A DNA stretch of 27,410 nt, taken from a virus. The position numbers and the translations under genes were made by a program. Under the pieces are notes generated by a model that saw only the letters and a program-made list of their open reading frames with translations, did not search any database and was not told the DNA's origin. The stretch is taken from positions 1 to 27,410 of the IMG/VR virus record IMGVR_UViG_3300025927_000423. One strand, given 5' to 3'. Shown here in pieces: positions 1 through 6,728 of this stretch (the stretch's first letter is position 1; each line of letters begins with the position of its first letter).

Positions 1-53
1 ATGCTGGGTCAGATATTAGATCAATACAGCAAAAACAGCACCGATGAGAATAT

Positions 54-90
54 AGAAAAGACGCCGCCCAAGGGGGACAAGGGCGGCGCC
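54..90 (-). terminator. Rho-independent terminator of the 158-592 gene
   Basis: Read leftward, an 8-bp GC-only stem (62-69 pairing with 81-88, CGCCGCCC/GGGCGGCG) with an 11-nt loop is followed by the U-rich tail TTTTCT. It lies about 70 nt beyond the stop of the leftward winged-helix gene and probably ends that transcript. I see no gene in 1-53. Confidence 0.7.
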
Positions 91-157
91 TGTGCCGCGG
101 GTAGCTACTTCCCAACCGTTGTTAAAGACGGATGGCCGCAGCAGGATCAGGATACTT

Positions 158-592
158 CTACTCGGCCGCTTCCCGCAACCCCTCGGTCGCAGAAGCCGCC
201 CAGCGACCGCTATCCAGGTGTACGACTCGACCGGCCTTCCGCATCGCATTGAGAGCGTTCGAGACGGACATCTCCCCGGCCTTGTCGCCCTTGACTCCAA
301 GCGCATCAAGCAGCTCCCCGCGCTTCATGCCGTTGGGTGATTGGCTGAGCTGGGTCATTATCCCTTCACGCCGGCTGCCGCGGCGGGCATGCGTCGTCGC
401 GCTGCCGCGAGCAGGTTGCACCGCCTTTCCGGTTTTGACTGCCTCGTAGGCGGCGATTGCGGCGAACTCAGTATCGATCATATCGATTCTGTATTGCCAC
501 TGCGCCAATTCATGATGAGCAGCCGCGCGCTTCTCTGTGAGGCGGGCGCGCTCGCTCTCGATGTACTCTGCGAAATTCACGCTGTCGGACAT
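158..592 (-). CDS. Winged-helix-like DNA-binding protein with N-terminal coiled coil
   Basis: A 144-residue protein. Residues 1-50 are charged and helical with heptad character. A basic, Ala/Thr-rich linker follows. The last 60 residues look like a compact winged helix (GMKRGELLDALGV, then SVSNALNAMRKAGRVVHLDSG, then W), the pattern of small MarR- or replication-type wHTH domains. I chose the ATG at 592 because AGGAG lies 6 nt upstream; the longer frame back to 652 runs through the promoter. It is a one-gene leftward unit, divergent from the lysis genes, with its own promoter and terminator, so it may be a regulator or moron expressed independently. The target is unknown. Confidence 0.75.
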   Translation of the reverse strand: MSDSVNFAEYIESERARLTEKRAAAHHELAQWQYRIDMIDTEFAAIAAYEAVKTGKAVQPARGSATTHARRGSRREGIMTQLSQSPNGMKRGELLDALGVKGDKAGEMSVSNALNAMRKAGRVVHLDSGRWAASATEGLREAAE

Positions 593-620
593 GATCGCTC
601 CTATGGTTGTGTGCCGCTGC

Positions 621-649
621 AATATGTTACCATCCATCATGCAAAACAA
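621..649 (-). promoter_or_regulatory. Sigma-70-like promoter for the 158-592 gene
   Basis: On the minus strand TTGTTT (644-649) is separated by 17 nt from CATATT (621-626). This predicts a leader of about 20 nt before the AGGAG-preceded ATG at 592. Both hexamers deviate from consensus, so it is a candidate. Confidence 0.45.
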
Positions 650-665
650 CACCGAAAGACATCAA

Positions 666-1295
666 ATGAAGACAAGTGCCGCCGGAAAAGCCCTCATCGA
701 CAGGAATGAGGGTGACAAGCTAGTCGCCTACTTAGATCGAATTGCCGACCCGCCGGTCTGGACAATCGGACGGGGATGCACCGGGCCTGAAATTTACGAG
801 GGCTTAGAGATAACGCAGGCGGAGTCCGATCGGATGTTCGACGGCCGGCTGGCCCGTGAATTTGAGCCCGGAGTGATGGCAGCTATCGGTGACTCGCCGA
901 CCACTCAGGCGCAATTCGACGCAATGATCAGCCTGGCATGGAATATCGGTATCGGCGGCTTTGCGAGATCGAGTGTCGCCAGGCTACATAAGGCGGGTGA
1001 TTATATGGCGGCGGCTTCTTTCTTCGCGCTATGGAACAAAAGCGGCGGCAAGGTGATCGACGGGCTCGTGCGAAGACGCAAGGAAGAGGCGGATCTATAT
1101 CTATCAGGAGGAACTGGACTGGCTCCGGCACCATCGCCAGAACCCGCACCATCATCGCCCATCAGCCATGATTACCTCCTTGTCCTGCAGGCGTTCATGC
1201 GAGCCAGCGGCGACTACATCGGCGAAATCGACGGGATTGATGGGCCGCTAACATGGGCCGCTGTCGATGCCGTTCGACAGAGGACTACGCAATGA
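666..1295 (+). CDS. Phage endolysin: GH24 lysozyme with C-terminal peptidoglycan-binding domain
   Basis: Cleaves the glycan of host peptidoglycan to release progeny. The protein has 209 residues. Residues 4-150 match T4-type GH24 lysozymes, with Glu15 and Asp24 at the family spacing of nine residues and Thr33 in WTIGRG as the catalytic triad; the fold continues with a QFDAMISLAWNIG-type helix. After a Pro-rich linker (about 152-168), the last 45 residues resemble a PG_binding_1 repeat (LQAFMRASGDY, IDGIDGPLTWAAV). There is no signal peptide or SAR anchor, so export should need a holin, and a holin-like gene follows with an ATGA overlap. The start at 666 follows GAAAGA; ATG 639 is an alternative. 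Confidence 0.92.
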   Translation: MKTSAAGKALIDRNEGDKLVAYLDRIADPPVWTIGRGCTGPEIYEGLEITQAESDRMFDGRLAREFEPGVMAAIGDSPTTQAQFDAMISLAWNIGIGGFARSSVARLHKAGDYMAAASFFALWNKSGGKVIDGLVRRRKEEADLYLSGGTGLAPAPSPEPAPSSPISHDYLLVLQAFMRASGDYIGEIDGIDGPLTWAAVDAVRQRTTQ

Positions 1296-1633
1296 GCGAC
1301 CCACTACCTCCGAACCCTGGGCCATGGTGGGCGCCGCCTGATCGATCACCCCCGACGCCTATGCCGTGGTGGGTGCTACCTGGACTCGCTCTGATTGCGG
1401 AAATAATTTTTTCTGCCGGCCTGGCGCTAGCCTTCATTCGCGGGAATGAGACGCAGCAGACGACCATGCTCACTGCCGCGATCGGACTATCCGCGACGGC
1501 ATTTGGGTTTTTTTATCAATCGTCTCTCGGCAGCAAGCAGGCAGCGGCGACGATTGCCGAGAAACTCAACGGCGCCTCGCAAGATAAACCTGTCGCGATT
1601 GCGGTTAGTGGTGTGAACGAAGATAGAAAATAA
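1292..1633 (+). CDS. Holin-like small membrane protein
   Basis: A 113-residue protein that begins inside the lysozyme stop (ATGA), so it is translationally coupled. After a Pro/Trp-rich cytoplasmic-type N-terminus (about 1-27) come two predicted membrane helices (about 28-50 and 60-78, the second ending FGFFYQSS). The stretch FYQSSLGSKQ resembles the F-G-S-S-x-G-S-x-x-K pattern of alphaproteobacterial phage holin-like proteins. The C-terminus is hydrophilic. Position directly after an endolysin lacking its own export signal supports a holin role. Another small membrane protein of the lysis cassette, such as a spanin component, cannot be excluded. Confidence 0.7.
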   Translation: MSDPLPPNPGPWWAPPDRSPPTPMPWWVLPGLALIAEIIFSAGLALAFIRGNETQQTTMLTAAIGLSATAFGFFYQSSLGSKQAAATIAEKLNGASQDKPVAIAVSGVNEDRK

Positions 1634-1648
1634 GCATGAGGAATATTT

Positions 1649-2206
1649 TTATGCGGAATCCGAATTATCGATGACAATTCCGGCGCGCTCAAGGTCCTCA
1701 AGACTGACGAGATCGTTCGGAAGATCGGATAAAGCTACCATGGTGTAATAAATGGTTCCGTCTTTCACAAATGTAGAAACAATCACATGAGTATCCCGAA
1801 TCTCTTTTCCAATACAACGTGTTATAGTCATCTCGTTTTTTGGAATCCGATACATATTAAGTAATGCGCGGAGACGTGGGGATAGGTCAGACGACGCCAA
1901 AATCTCCCGAACATTCGTAAGGATTTGCCCTATTCGACTCATACCGCGCCGAAGTTCTTTCACATCATCAGTCAACCTAGAATTTATTTCTTTCTGATCA
2001 GGGTCAGAAATGTGACCTATCGATCTACACTCTACCATGGCTTTATAAACAGACCGGACAAGGCTCCAATGGTCAGAATCCAAAGACAAACCGTCTTCCA
2101 AGGCGGCCACGCCAGACTCGATCATCTCCCGCGTGATCTCAATCTCGCAATTCTCCCTGTCGTCGTCGCGCTCGCAATTTCTTGCGGAGTCTATCGGCGA
2201 TGCCAT
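1649..2206 (-). CDS. Hypothetical protein (185 aa)
   Basis: I do not recognise a family. The protein is acidic at its N-terminus (DDDREN cluster), has a helical middle (residues 25-110) and a C-terminal part with alternating beta-like strands. It has no membrane segment or Cys cluster. It is convergent with the holin gene (15 nt between stops) and has a good sigma-70 promoter immediately upstream. The DNA is visibly AT-richer than the lysis genes, which suggests separate acquisition. The ATG at 2206 follows a weak AAGG. Confidence 0.6.
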   Translation of the reverse strand: MASPIDSARNCERDDDRENCEIEITREMIESGVAALEDGLSLDSDHWSLVRSVYKAMVECRSIGHISDPDQKEINSRLTDDVKELRRGMSRIGQILTNVREILASSDLSPRLRALLNMYRIPKNEMTITRCIGKEIRDTHVIVSTFVKDGTIYYTMVALSDLPNDLVSLEDLERAGIVIDNSDSA

Positions 2207-2242
2207 GCTATGTAAACCTTACAATTCCCGTTATTTCATACG

Positions 2243-2271
2243 AGCATAAGTCTGCTTAATGTGTTTCGCAA
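2243..2271 (-). promoter_or_regulatory. Sigma-70 promoter for the 1649-2206 gene
   Basis: On the minus strand TTGCGA (2266-2271), a 17-nt spacer and TATGCT (2243-2248) form a good promoter about 37 nt upstream of the ATG at 2206. It explains the 87-nt gap between 2206 and 2294. Confidence 0.55.
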
Positions 2272-2293
2272 CCTCTAAATCGGATAATTCCGC

Positions 2294-2623
2294 TTAATTC
2301 TCTGTCTGCGGCACAATCGTCATTCCAGCCTCCGAAAGTGCCGCCGTATAGACCGCCATCGCTGCGCGAGCCTCGCGGTCACACTGCCGGAAGCAATAAC
2401 AATCGCCGTCCGCACACTCTCCCTGTGGAACGGTATCTGGCCGGAAGCAGCCGCCAACTTCCGCCGCCCGCATCCTGCTGATCTCTGTACGAACCGCATC
2501 AACGATCTTCTCGTCCATCATCCCATTCTCGCCCGAATTGGTGGCTAGAAATATCTCTCCGTCTAGCTCCCGGCTTCCCTCAGTCGCGGACTCCAATCGC
2601 ACGATCAATTCGTTGATGCTCAT
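2294..2623 (-). CDS. Conserved phage hypothetical protein with Cys cluster
   Basis: A 109-residue protein. The N-terminus (LIVRLESATEGSRELDGEI) matches a motif I know from many short alphaproteobacterial phage proteins of unknown function, usually written ELIARLEAATGPSRELDAEI. The middle carries six Cys in about 25 residues (GGCF, GECADGDCYCFRQC), suggesting metal binding or a disulfide-rich patch. The start overlaps the stop of the preceding ORF by 4 nt (ATGA), which indicates coupling. Function unknown. Confidence 0.65.
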   Translation of the reverse strand: MSINELIVRLESATEGSRELDGEIFLATNSGENGMMDEKIVDAVRTEISRMRAAEVGGCFRPDTVPQGECADGDCYCFRQCDREARAAMAVYTAALSEAGMTIVPQTEN

Positions 2624-2874
2624 CGCGCGATCCCGTGATGCACCAGCCGACGCGGGGGCAGGCGGGCCTTGGGCGTCACCTCCGTCATGGCCCGCCGCGC
2701 CGGCTGGTTGGGGTTCCGGCGTTGAGAAGACACGCGTCGCCTGGGTGTCAGGGCAGTTGTGGTCTCGCTCATCGCCGGAAGCTGTTTCCGATGTCGGGGA
2801 GGCATTCGAATTATGGGTGCCAAATCCCTAATGGCCTCGCCGGCATCGGAATTGATATACGCATACGTCATCAT
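2620..2874 (-). CDS. Doubtful small basic ORF
   Basis: An open frame of 84 codons (ATG 2874) or 50 codons (ATG 2772). It ends with an ATGA overlap onto the 2294-2623 gene, the junction style of this genome. The product is Arg/Pro-rich with no fold I recognise, and neither start has a convincing ribosome binding site. The upstream half reads like a helical segment (TYAYINSDAGEAIRDL) and the downstream half like linker. It may be a decayed gene. Confidence 0.35.
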   Translation of the reverse strand: MMTYAYINSDAGEAIRDLAPIIRMPPRHRKQLPAMSETTTALTPRRRVSSQRRNPNQPARRAMTEVTPKARLPPRRLVHHGIAR

Positions 2875-2926
2875 CGCCGCTGCTGTTGCGGTGCATCGAG
2901 CACGGCAATCGTCACTATGCTTGCCA

Positions 2927-3292
2927 TCACTCTGGATGAAGTAGCGGTATGCGCCAAATAGCTGAATAACTCATATATTTGAACTGTATATTTCTTCTCT
3001 GGAGCGTCTCTTCGCATCGCATTTCTAGAATATCGTCAAGAGTCCTAACATCATAGATGCTGCTCTTAATTTTGTCACGCCCGTGACCCGTAACAGTCCA
3101 TATCTGTTCGACGACCCATGTTGTTGGATGCCCCTTTATGGTGCGGCCATAGAACTGAAATCTGGAGCCACAATGGACCTGCGTTTTGTGGAAGAACACA
3201 GGGTCCGTTATGACAACCGGCTCCGCCGTGCCTGTATAGACCGCGCGCGGCAGATTGTGAACTATATCAAGTTTACGTTTTGGCATTGCCAT
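2927..3292 (-). CDS. Hypothetical protein (121 aa)
   Basis: Not recognised. It is a basic, mostly beta-strand-like protein (PVVITDPVFFHKTQVHCGSR and TTWVVEQIWTV are strand-like) with aromatic residues throughout. The ATG at 3292 is preceded by AGGAG at 8 nt; a second in-frame ATG lies two codons later. It sits just downstream of the 3322-3353 hairpin, which probably insulates it from the HTH gene. Base composition is AT-rich like its neighbours. Confidence 0.6.
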   Translation of the reverse strand: MAMPKRKLDIVHNLPRAVYTGTAEPVVITDPVFFHKTQVHCGSRFQFYGRTIKGHPTTWVVEQIWTVTGHGRDKIKSSIYDVRTLDDILEMRCEETLQRRNIQFKYMSYSAIWRIPLLHPE

Positions 3293-3321
3293 CTTGCATA
3301 CTCCTAGATGCTAGGTGGTAA

Positions 3322-3353
3322 GAGACGGCACCTGTTGACGCGGGTGCCGTCTC
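3322..3353 (-). terminator. Perfect 11-bp hairpin between leftward genes
   Basis: GAGACGGCACC (3322-3332) pairs perfectly with GGTGCCGTCTC (3343-3353) around a 10-nt loop. It starts 9 nt after the stop of the leftward HTH frame (3362) and lies 30 nt upstream of the next leftward ATG. There is no real U-tract on either strand (TTACC leftward, AGGGGTTTT rightward), so it could be a weak terminator, an RNA-stabilising hairpin or a leader structure. Confidence 0.45.
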
Positions 3354-3361
3354 AGGGGTTT

Positions 3362-3560
3362 TCAGCCTTGTTTAGATAGTTTATCTGAGCGTTTCTCGTG
3401 AATTGCCTGATAATTCCGCCATCTTCCAAATCTGTGATATATTTCCCTTACTGTTTCTCTCGAAAGATTAAGGACTCTACCGATCTTGGAAAATGTTTCA
3501 CCATTATCTCGTCCTCTCGAAAAGAAGCCTTCTTAGGCGAAAGATTTGACGCCGTGACAT
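3362..3560 (-). pseudogene. Frameshifted small HTH protein (sigma-70 region-4-like)
   Basis: Two overlapping leftward frames together give one plausible small DNA-binding protein. From the ATG at 3560 (AAGG upstream), frame 1 reads MSRRQIFRLRRLLFERTR and stops at 3504. The next frame, open from about 3525 to a TGA at 3362-3364 but lacking a start codon, reads DNGETFSKIGRVLNLSRETV and continues REIYHRFGRWRNY, a clear helix-turn-helix of the type TFxxIGxxLxxSRExVRxIY. A one-base shift near 3506-3512 joins them. It could be a genuine frameshift mutation, a sequencing error or, less likely, programmed frameshifting. The reading frame 3504-3866 upstream of 3560 is antisense to the rightward ORF and is not counted. 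Confidence 0.5.
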
Positions 3561-3629
3561 TAAAACTGCAACCTTGAATCCGACAAGAAAAGCCACCCCA
3601 GCAACGAATATTGTCTGGAAGATCCAACC

Positions 3630-3854
3630 ATGGCGTGGTTCCCTAGATTGGAGACAGTCGAGAGCACTCATTGGTGGAGAAATTTCTATTTTGGAGCCAG
3701 TATCATAGCTCTCATTATGCTGGGAGTTTTTGAGGTTATCTCCCATCGCCATTCGGAGCGGGAGGGCGATTTGGCCGCCGACCAATTGGCTAAGGCTCAA
3801 CAGCGCTACGATACAGAGATAGCCCAGCTTCATCTGACATCCCCCTTCGCTTGA
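3630..3854 (+). CDS. Short membrane protein with C-terminal coiled coil, probably truncated
   Basis: A 74-residue ORF with GGAAGA 8-10 nt before the ATG. One membrane helix (about 20-41, FGASIIALIMLGVFEVI) is followed by an alpha-helical charged segment (EREGDLAADQLAKAQQRYDT, then EIAQLHL). This resembles larger phage and bacterial membrane proteins whose coiled coil runs on well past this point, so the stop at 3854, just after a CCCCC run, probably marks a truncation or frameshift. The antisense ORF 3504-3866 overlaps it; I favour this strand because of the RBS and familiar motif. Confidence 0.5.
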   Translation: MAWFPRLETVESTHWWRNFYFGASIIALIMLGVFEVISHRHSEREGDLAADQLAKAQQRYDTEIAQLHLTSPFA

Positions 3855-4285
3855 GTGCAGTCTCATGGGTTAATTACGTGGAAATTGGAATCGCACAGAA
3901 AGATAAGGCGTCGCCGGATCTGGCCAAAACACAGCGTCAATGGCCGCGACAAGAATACCGGCCCCCTGTCGTCGGCGCAGAGAATAGCGCGAGCGGTAGA
4001 ATCGACCTTCACGCAGAGTCACGCAATAGCCTCGAATCGTCATTGCTCTGCCCAGAGAATTGCGCAACCATACGCACAGCGCCCGCGCGGTGCGAGCGCC
4101 GTTCGCGGGAGATCGCGAGCCATGAAATAGCAAAGCCGCCTGTCCCGTGGGGGAAGGCGGCTCGCATACCGGCCGAAGCCAGAGAAAAGAGATCGATTGC
4201 TTGGCGGCATCGATCCTCTGACATCGGACGGCCAAAAGCAAGCCTTGATTCTTGCCACGGGGTGGGTGTGCCCGGAGACAACCCC
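3855..4285. other. 431-nt stretch without a convincing gene
   Basis: Open frames run through this stretch on both strands, including the upstream part of the frame used by 4286-4816, but their translations are Arg/Ser/Pro-rich with no domain-like patterns and no good ribosome binding sites. The only clear structure is the hairpin at 4134-4162. It looks like spacer or degraded gene remains between two accessory genes. Confidence 0.5.
4134..4162 (-). terminator. Hairpin, possible leftward terminator
   Basis: AGCCGCCT (4134-4141) pairs with AGGCGGCT (4155-4162) around a 13-nt loop. Read leftward it is followed by TTGCTATTT, a loose U-rich tail. It is the first terminator-like element downstream of the three-gene operon that ends at 4735, although about 570 nt away. 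Confidence 0.4.
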
Positions 4286-4816
4286 ATGCCGTTCGCCACA
4301 GTCGCCGTTCCTTTCGACGTATACCGCGAATTGCCATCACCGCAGCACCGTTGGCTGCTGATATGCCTAGCCCGCTACGCTGATCGCGACGGGCGGTGCT
4401 GGCCGTCGATGCGCCAGCTTGCCAAAGATGCTCGGTTGTCGAAATCATCTGTCCAGCGGTATCTCGCGGACCTGTCCCGGCTCGAATGTTTCAGCCGGTC
4501 CCGGCGTCCTGGGGGGCGATACGTATATCAGCTCGCCATCGAATATCGCCCCGGTTTGCATGGTCGCCGTACAGGTGTCCCGACATCGAGCGGCCCTGTC
4601 CCGCAGAAAGAGACACAGAAAGCAGTACCTATTAAGCATCAAGAAATATCCGATGATTCAGGCAAGTGGGAAGCCCGGCTGCGCGGGTGGCAGAAGCGGC
4701 GTATGTGGCTGGAATGGTGGGGGCCACGACCGAATCAACCCGGCTGCTGGGCGCCAGCGTCGGCGATCTCGGTGATGATCGCGAGCGTTGCCGCAACAGG
4801 GTCAGGGGCCGCGTAG
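4286..4816 (+). CDS. Helix-turn-helix domain protein (replication-initiator-like)
   Basis: A 176-residue protein. Residues 1-95 form a winged HTH of the HTH_36 kind: VYRELPSPQHRWLLICLARY, then DGRCWPSMRQLAKDARLSKS, then SVQRYLADL and a wing (RRPGGRYVYQL). The C-terminal block KWEARLRGWQ...WGPRPNQPGCWAP matches the tail I know from proteins common on plasmids and phages of Acetobacteraceae, often annotated as replication proteins. The final 20 residues lie in an 82-nt convergent overlap with the OMP-decarboxylase-like gene and may be read-through. The ATG at 4286 begins the conserved part; the frame is open to 3851 but upstream sequence is not protein-like. No strong RBS is visible. Confidence 0.75.
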   Translation: MPFATVAVPFDVYRELPSPQHRWLLICLARYADRDGRCWPSMRQLAKDARLSKSSVQRYLADLSRLECFSRSRRPGGRYVYQLAIEYRPGLHGRRTGVPTSSGPVPQKETQKAVPIKHQEISDDSGKWEARLRGWQKRRMWLEWWGPRPNQPGCWAPASAISVMIASVAATGSGAA

Positions 4817-5391
4817 ATCGGTCTGCCGATCACGATATAATCTGCGCCATTGCGGATCGCGTCACCGGGCGTGCTCGGGGCGACGTGATTGTTGGATTCC
4901 GCACCTGCCGGGCGGATGCCGGGGCAGACGAGTATCTTTTTCGTTGCGGGTCGCAGTTCTTCTAAATACGCTGGAGGACAGATAAGTCCATCACATATTT
5001 TTTCATCGGAAAGCGAAAATCCGCTTGTTTCATTAAGCCATACGCTTGGCCTGACTCCATCCGTCAGACGGCGTACAGATAATATCTCCGGCCTGAACCC
5101 AAGCGCATACTCCACGCAATCGGCATGCACCGTTACCATCGAGGCGCCGAGCCTATCGACGATTTCCATCGTGCGCCGCACTGTGTCACGCGTATCGTAC
5201 AGTTTCAGATCCGCCATAAAATGGGCTCTCTCGGATACAATGAATTTTGCAAGAAATCGCCCATCAATAAGCATGAATGTTCCCACGCCGAGCTTGAATT
5301 TGTTTACATAAGGGAGAAGTTTTTTTACGATAGCGATTGCTTCGTCCGCCGGCAAATCGAGCGCAACGATCAGGCGATCAGCGGGGTTCAT
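4735..5391 (-). CDS. pyrF-like: Orotidine 5'-phosphate decarboxylase-like protein
   Basis: Family role: OMP to UMP plus CO2, the last step of pyrimidine synthesis. The 218 residues contain the family landmarks: Asp12 in IVALDLP; Lys33 in KFKLGV; the D-x-K-x-x-D catalytic signature as Asp61, Lys63, Asp66 (DLKLYD); VTVHA; CPGIRP; and the phosphate-binding end TPGDAIRNGADYIVIGRPI followed by YAAPDP. The usual HDIPNTV after the signature is YDTRDTV here, so it is a divergent member and substrate could differ. The start is preceded by GGAGAC. It is third in a leftward operon, 22 nt after the truncated transposase. Phage copies of this enzyme are unusual in my experience. Confidence 0.88.
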   Translation of the reverse strand: MNPADRLIVALDLPADEAIAIVKKLLPYVNKFKLGVGTFMLIDGRFLAKFIVSERAHFMADLKLYDTRDTVRRTMEIVDRLGASMVTVHADCVEYALGFRPEILSVRRLTDGVRPSVWLNETSGFSLSDEKICDGLICPPAYLEELRPATKKILVCPGIRPAGAESNNHVAPSTPGDAIRNGADYIVIGRPIYAAPDPVAATLAIITEIADAGAQQPG

Positions 5392-5412
5392 GAGCGTCTC
5401 CGTTTTGGGGGC

Positions 5413-5889
5413 CTAAGCCGAGCGAGCCGGGGTGCGCCGGTTCTTACGGCGCGGCTTTCCGCCGACATAGGCTTCGTCCATCTCCACGATCCCGCGCAGC
5501 AACTCGGTTCCGTTGTCGGCCATCGCTTTGCGGATGCGGTGCATCATGCTCCACACCGTAGGGCGGCGCATTTCAAGATCGCGCGCCGCTTGCATCGCAG
5601 ACAACCCTTTCTTGGCCGACAGCATCAGCGAGATCAGTAGGAACCAGCGCTGCAAATCGACGTGCGTGTTGTGGAAGATCGTGCCTACGGTCACGCTGAA
5701 CGACCGCATACACCGCTGGCACTTCCAGCGTGCCGCCGTCATCTCCCGGCTGCTGTCGCGGTTGTGAGAGACGCGATCGGCACCGCAATACGGGCAGATG
5801 GGGCTTTCGCCCCACCGTACCTGTTCCAGGTGCGCGATGCAGTCGTCTTTGGTCGGCCAGCGCCGGTAAACCTCAACGATGCTGGTCAT
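5413..5889 (-). CDS. C-terminally truncated IS1595-family transposase
   Basis: A 158-residue protein, about half the family length. It keeps the N-terminal zinc ribbon (Cys32, Cys35, Cys57, Cys60), the helical RWFLLISLMLSAKKGLSAMQ region, the HTH (AARDLEMRRPTVWSMMHRIR) and the first catalytic Asp (Asp138, in VEMDEAYVGGKPR), then stops after a basic tail. The second Asp and the final Glu/His region are absent, so it cannot be a working transposase. Its ATG at 5889 overlaps the stop of the PP-loop gene (ATGA), and the OMP-decarboxylase-like gene follows by 22 nt. I see no terminal inverted repeats. It may be a domesticated DNA-binding fragment or a relic that happens to be translated. ATG 5907 is an alternative start. 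Confidence 0.85.
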   Translation of the reverse strand: MTSIVEVYRRWPTKDDCIAHLEQVRWGESPICPYCGADRVSHNRDSSREMTAARWKCQRCMRSFSVTVGTIFHNTHVDLQRWFLLISLMLSAKKGLSAMQAARDLEMRRPTVWSMMHRIRKAMADNGTELLRGIVEMDEAYVGGKPRRKNRRTPARSA

Positions 5890-6602
5890 CCCCGACAGAT
5901 CCGACATTGCATTTCGTTGATGGGGTCGCGCGTATCACGCGGTATCCAGCCAGTCTCGAATTTCTCCCGCAAACCCTTGAGCGAGGTCGGCTGTGTGTCG
6001 CGGCGTTCCGACCGAAAAGTGTGTCCGGTCATCTCTTCCCAAGCCTCTCCTTCAAGATAACTGGGAAGATTTGTGTTCCACAACTCCCACCACTCGATTA
6101 GTCTTTGAAAGAAGCATTTCATGCAATCGGTACGACGCGGTATGCTGATGCCGCGCTCAGCGTTGAACCGGATAACGTCGGATTTTCCCATTCCGGCTTC
6201 CCGCAGCGGGAACATCATCTCGACGTTGGGAACCTGCTGGTAGTCGCCGCCTTCCCGCGCTTCCTCGTCGGCCCGCAACCCGACATAGAAACGCGCTGGC
6301 GAGTGTTGAGTCAGGTAAGCCGCGAACGGCTCGATCTTGAGTACACGGGTACACCAACGCTGCCGCCAATTTGGCAATGCGTTCCACTGCTTAACAAGCC
6401 CTGCCAAACCGCCAGGATGCATGACCGGAATAATTGGCCCGATCCGCTCGCGGAGCGAACGCATGTGAGCGAACCATTCTGCCGGCTCGTCGCCGGTCGG
6501 CGTGCAGACCCACTTGAAATTTATGTCCGGCCGCGTCTCTTTGAGCAGGACGGCCATGCATACGCTGTCTTTGCCGCCTGAGATGGCCCCGATGTGGTTC
6601 AT
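5886..6602 (-). CDS. PAPS-reductase / PP-loop ATPase family protein
   Basis: A 238-residue adenine-nucleotide alpha-hydrolase-fold protein. The PP-loop is SGGKDS (residues 8-13). Other family landmarks are WCTRVLKIEPF, the YVGLRADEEAREGG segment, and Cys pairs CMKC (about 160) and CRIC near the C-terminus. The E-C-G-x-H type motif of true CysH sulfate-assimilation enzymes is absent, so tRNA or DNA thiolation, or another nucleotidyl activation, is at least as likely as PAPS reduction. Such genes are common in phages and generally uncharacterised. It is first in its operon, with TTGACA-17-TATATT upstream and GAGG 8-9 nt before the ATG, and is coupled by ATGA to the next gene. Confidence 0.85.
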   Translation of the reverse strand: MNHIGAISGGKDSVCMAVLLKETRPDINFKWVCTPTGDEPAEWFAHMRSLRERIGPIIPVMHPGGLAGLVKQWNALPNWRQRWCTRVLKIEPFAAYLTQHSPARFYVGLRADEEAREGGDYQQVPNVEMMFPLREAGMGKSDVIRFNAERGISIPRRTDCMKCFFQRLIEWWELWNTNLPSYLEGEAWEEMTGHTFRSERRDTQPTSLKGLREKFETGWIPRDTRDPINEMQCRICRG

Positions 6603-6665
6603 GTTTAAGTCCTCACTACCTTCGCCGCGCGCCGTCTGCGCGTCTTTGGCGGGTTTAGTGCGGCT

Positions 6666-6694
6666 AATATACGGAACCTAGACCTAGATGTCAA
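6666..6694 (-). promoter_or_regulatory. Near-consensus sigma-70 promoter of the PP-loop/OMPDC operon
   Basis: On the minus strand TTGACA (6689-6694), exactly 17 nt, then TATATT (6666-6671). It is the strongest promoter I can see in the window and should give a leader of about 58 nt. The spacer contains a tandem CTAGGTCTAGGT, a possible regulator site. A housekeeping-type promoter suggests expression from the prophage state. Confidence 0.8.
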
Positions 6695-6728
6695 CCCCTA
6701 AAGCGGACAATTCCGGTTTCTTGGGTCA

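Noticed and set aside
1-252. Rightward 83-codon ORF at the window edge
   Set aside because: It runs through the leftward terminator and antisense to the 158-592 gene, with no RBS or recognisable protein pattern.
3504-3866. Leftward signal-peptide/membrane ORF of 120 aa
   Set aside because: It is antisense to the rightward 3630-3854 ORF. Only its last 18 codons look meaningful, as the start of the frameshifted HTH gene.
3851-4285. N-terminal 145 residues of the frame used by the 4286-4816 HTH protein
   Set aside because: Composition is Arg/Ser-rich with no domain pattern; the family begins at the ATG at 4286.
5413-5889. Active insertion sequence
   Set aside because: Two of the three catalytic acidic residues are absent, no terminal inverted repeats or target duplications are visible, and the ORF is coupled to the phage operon.
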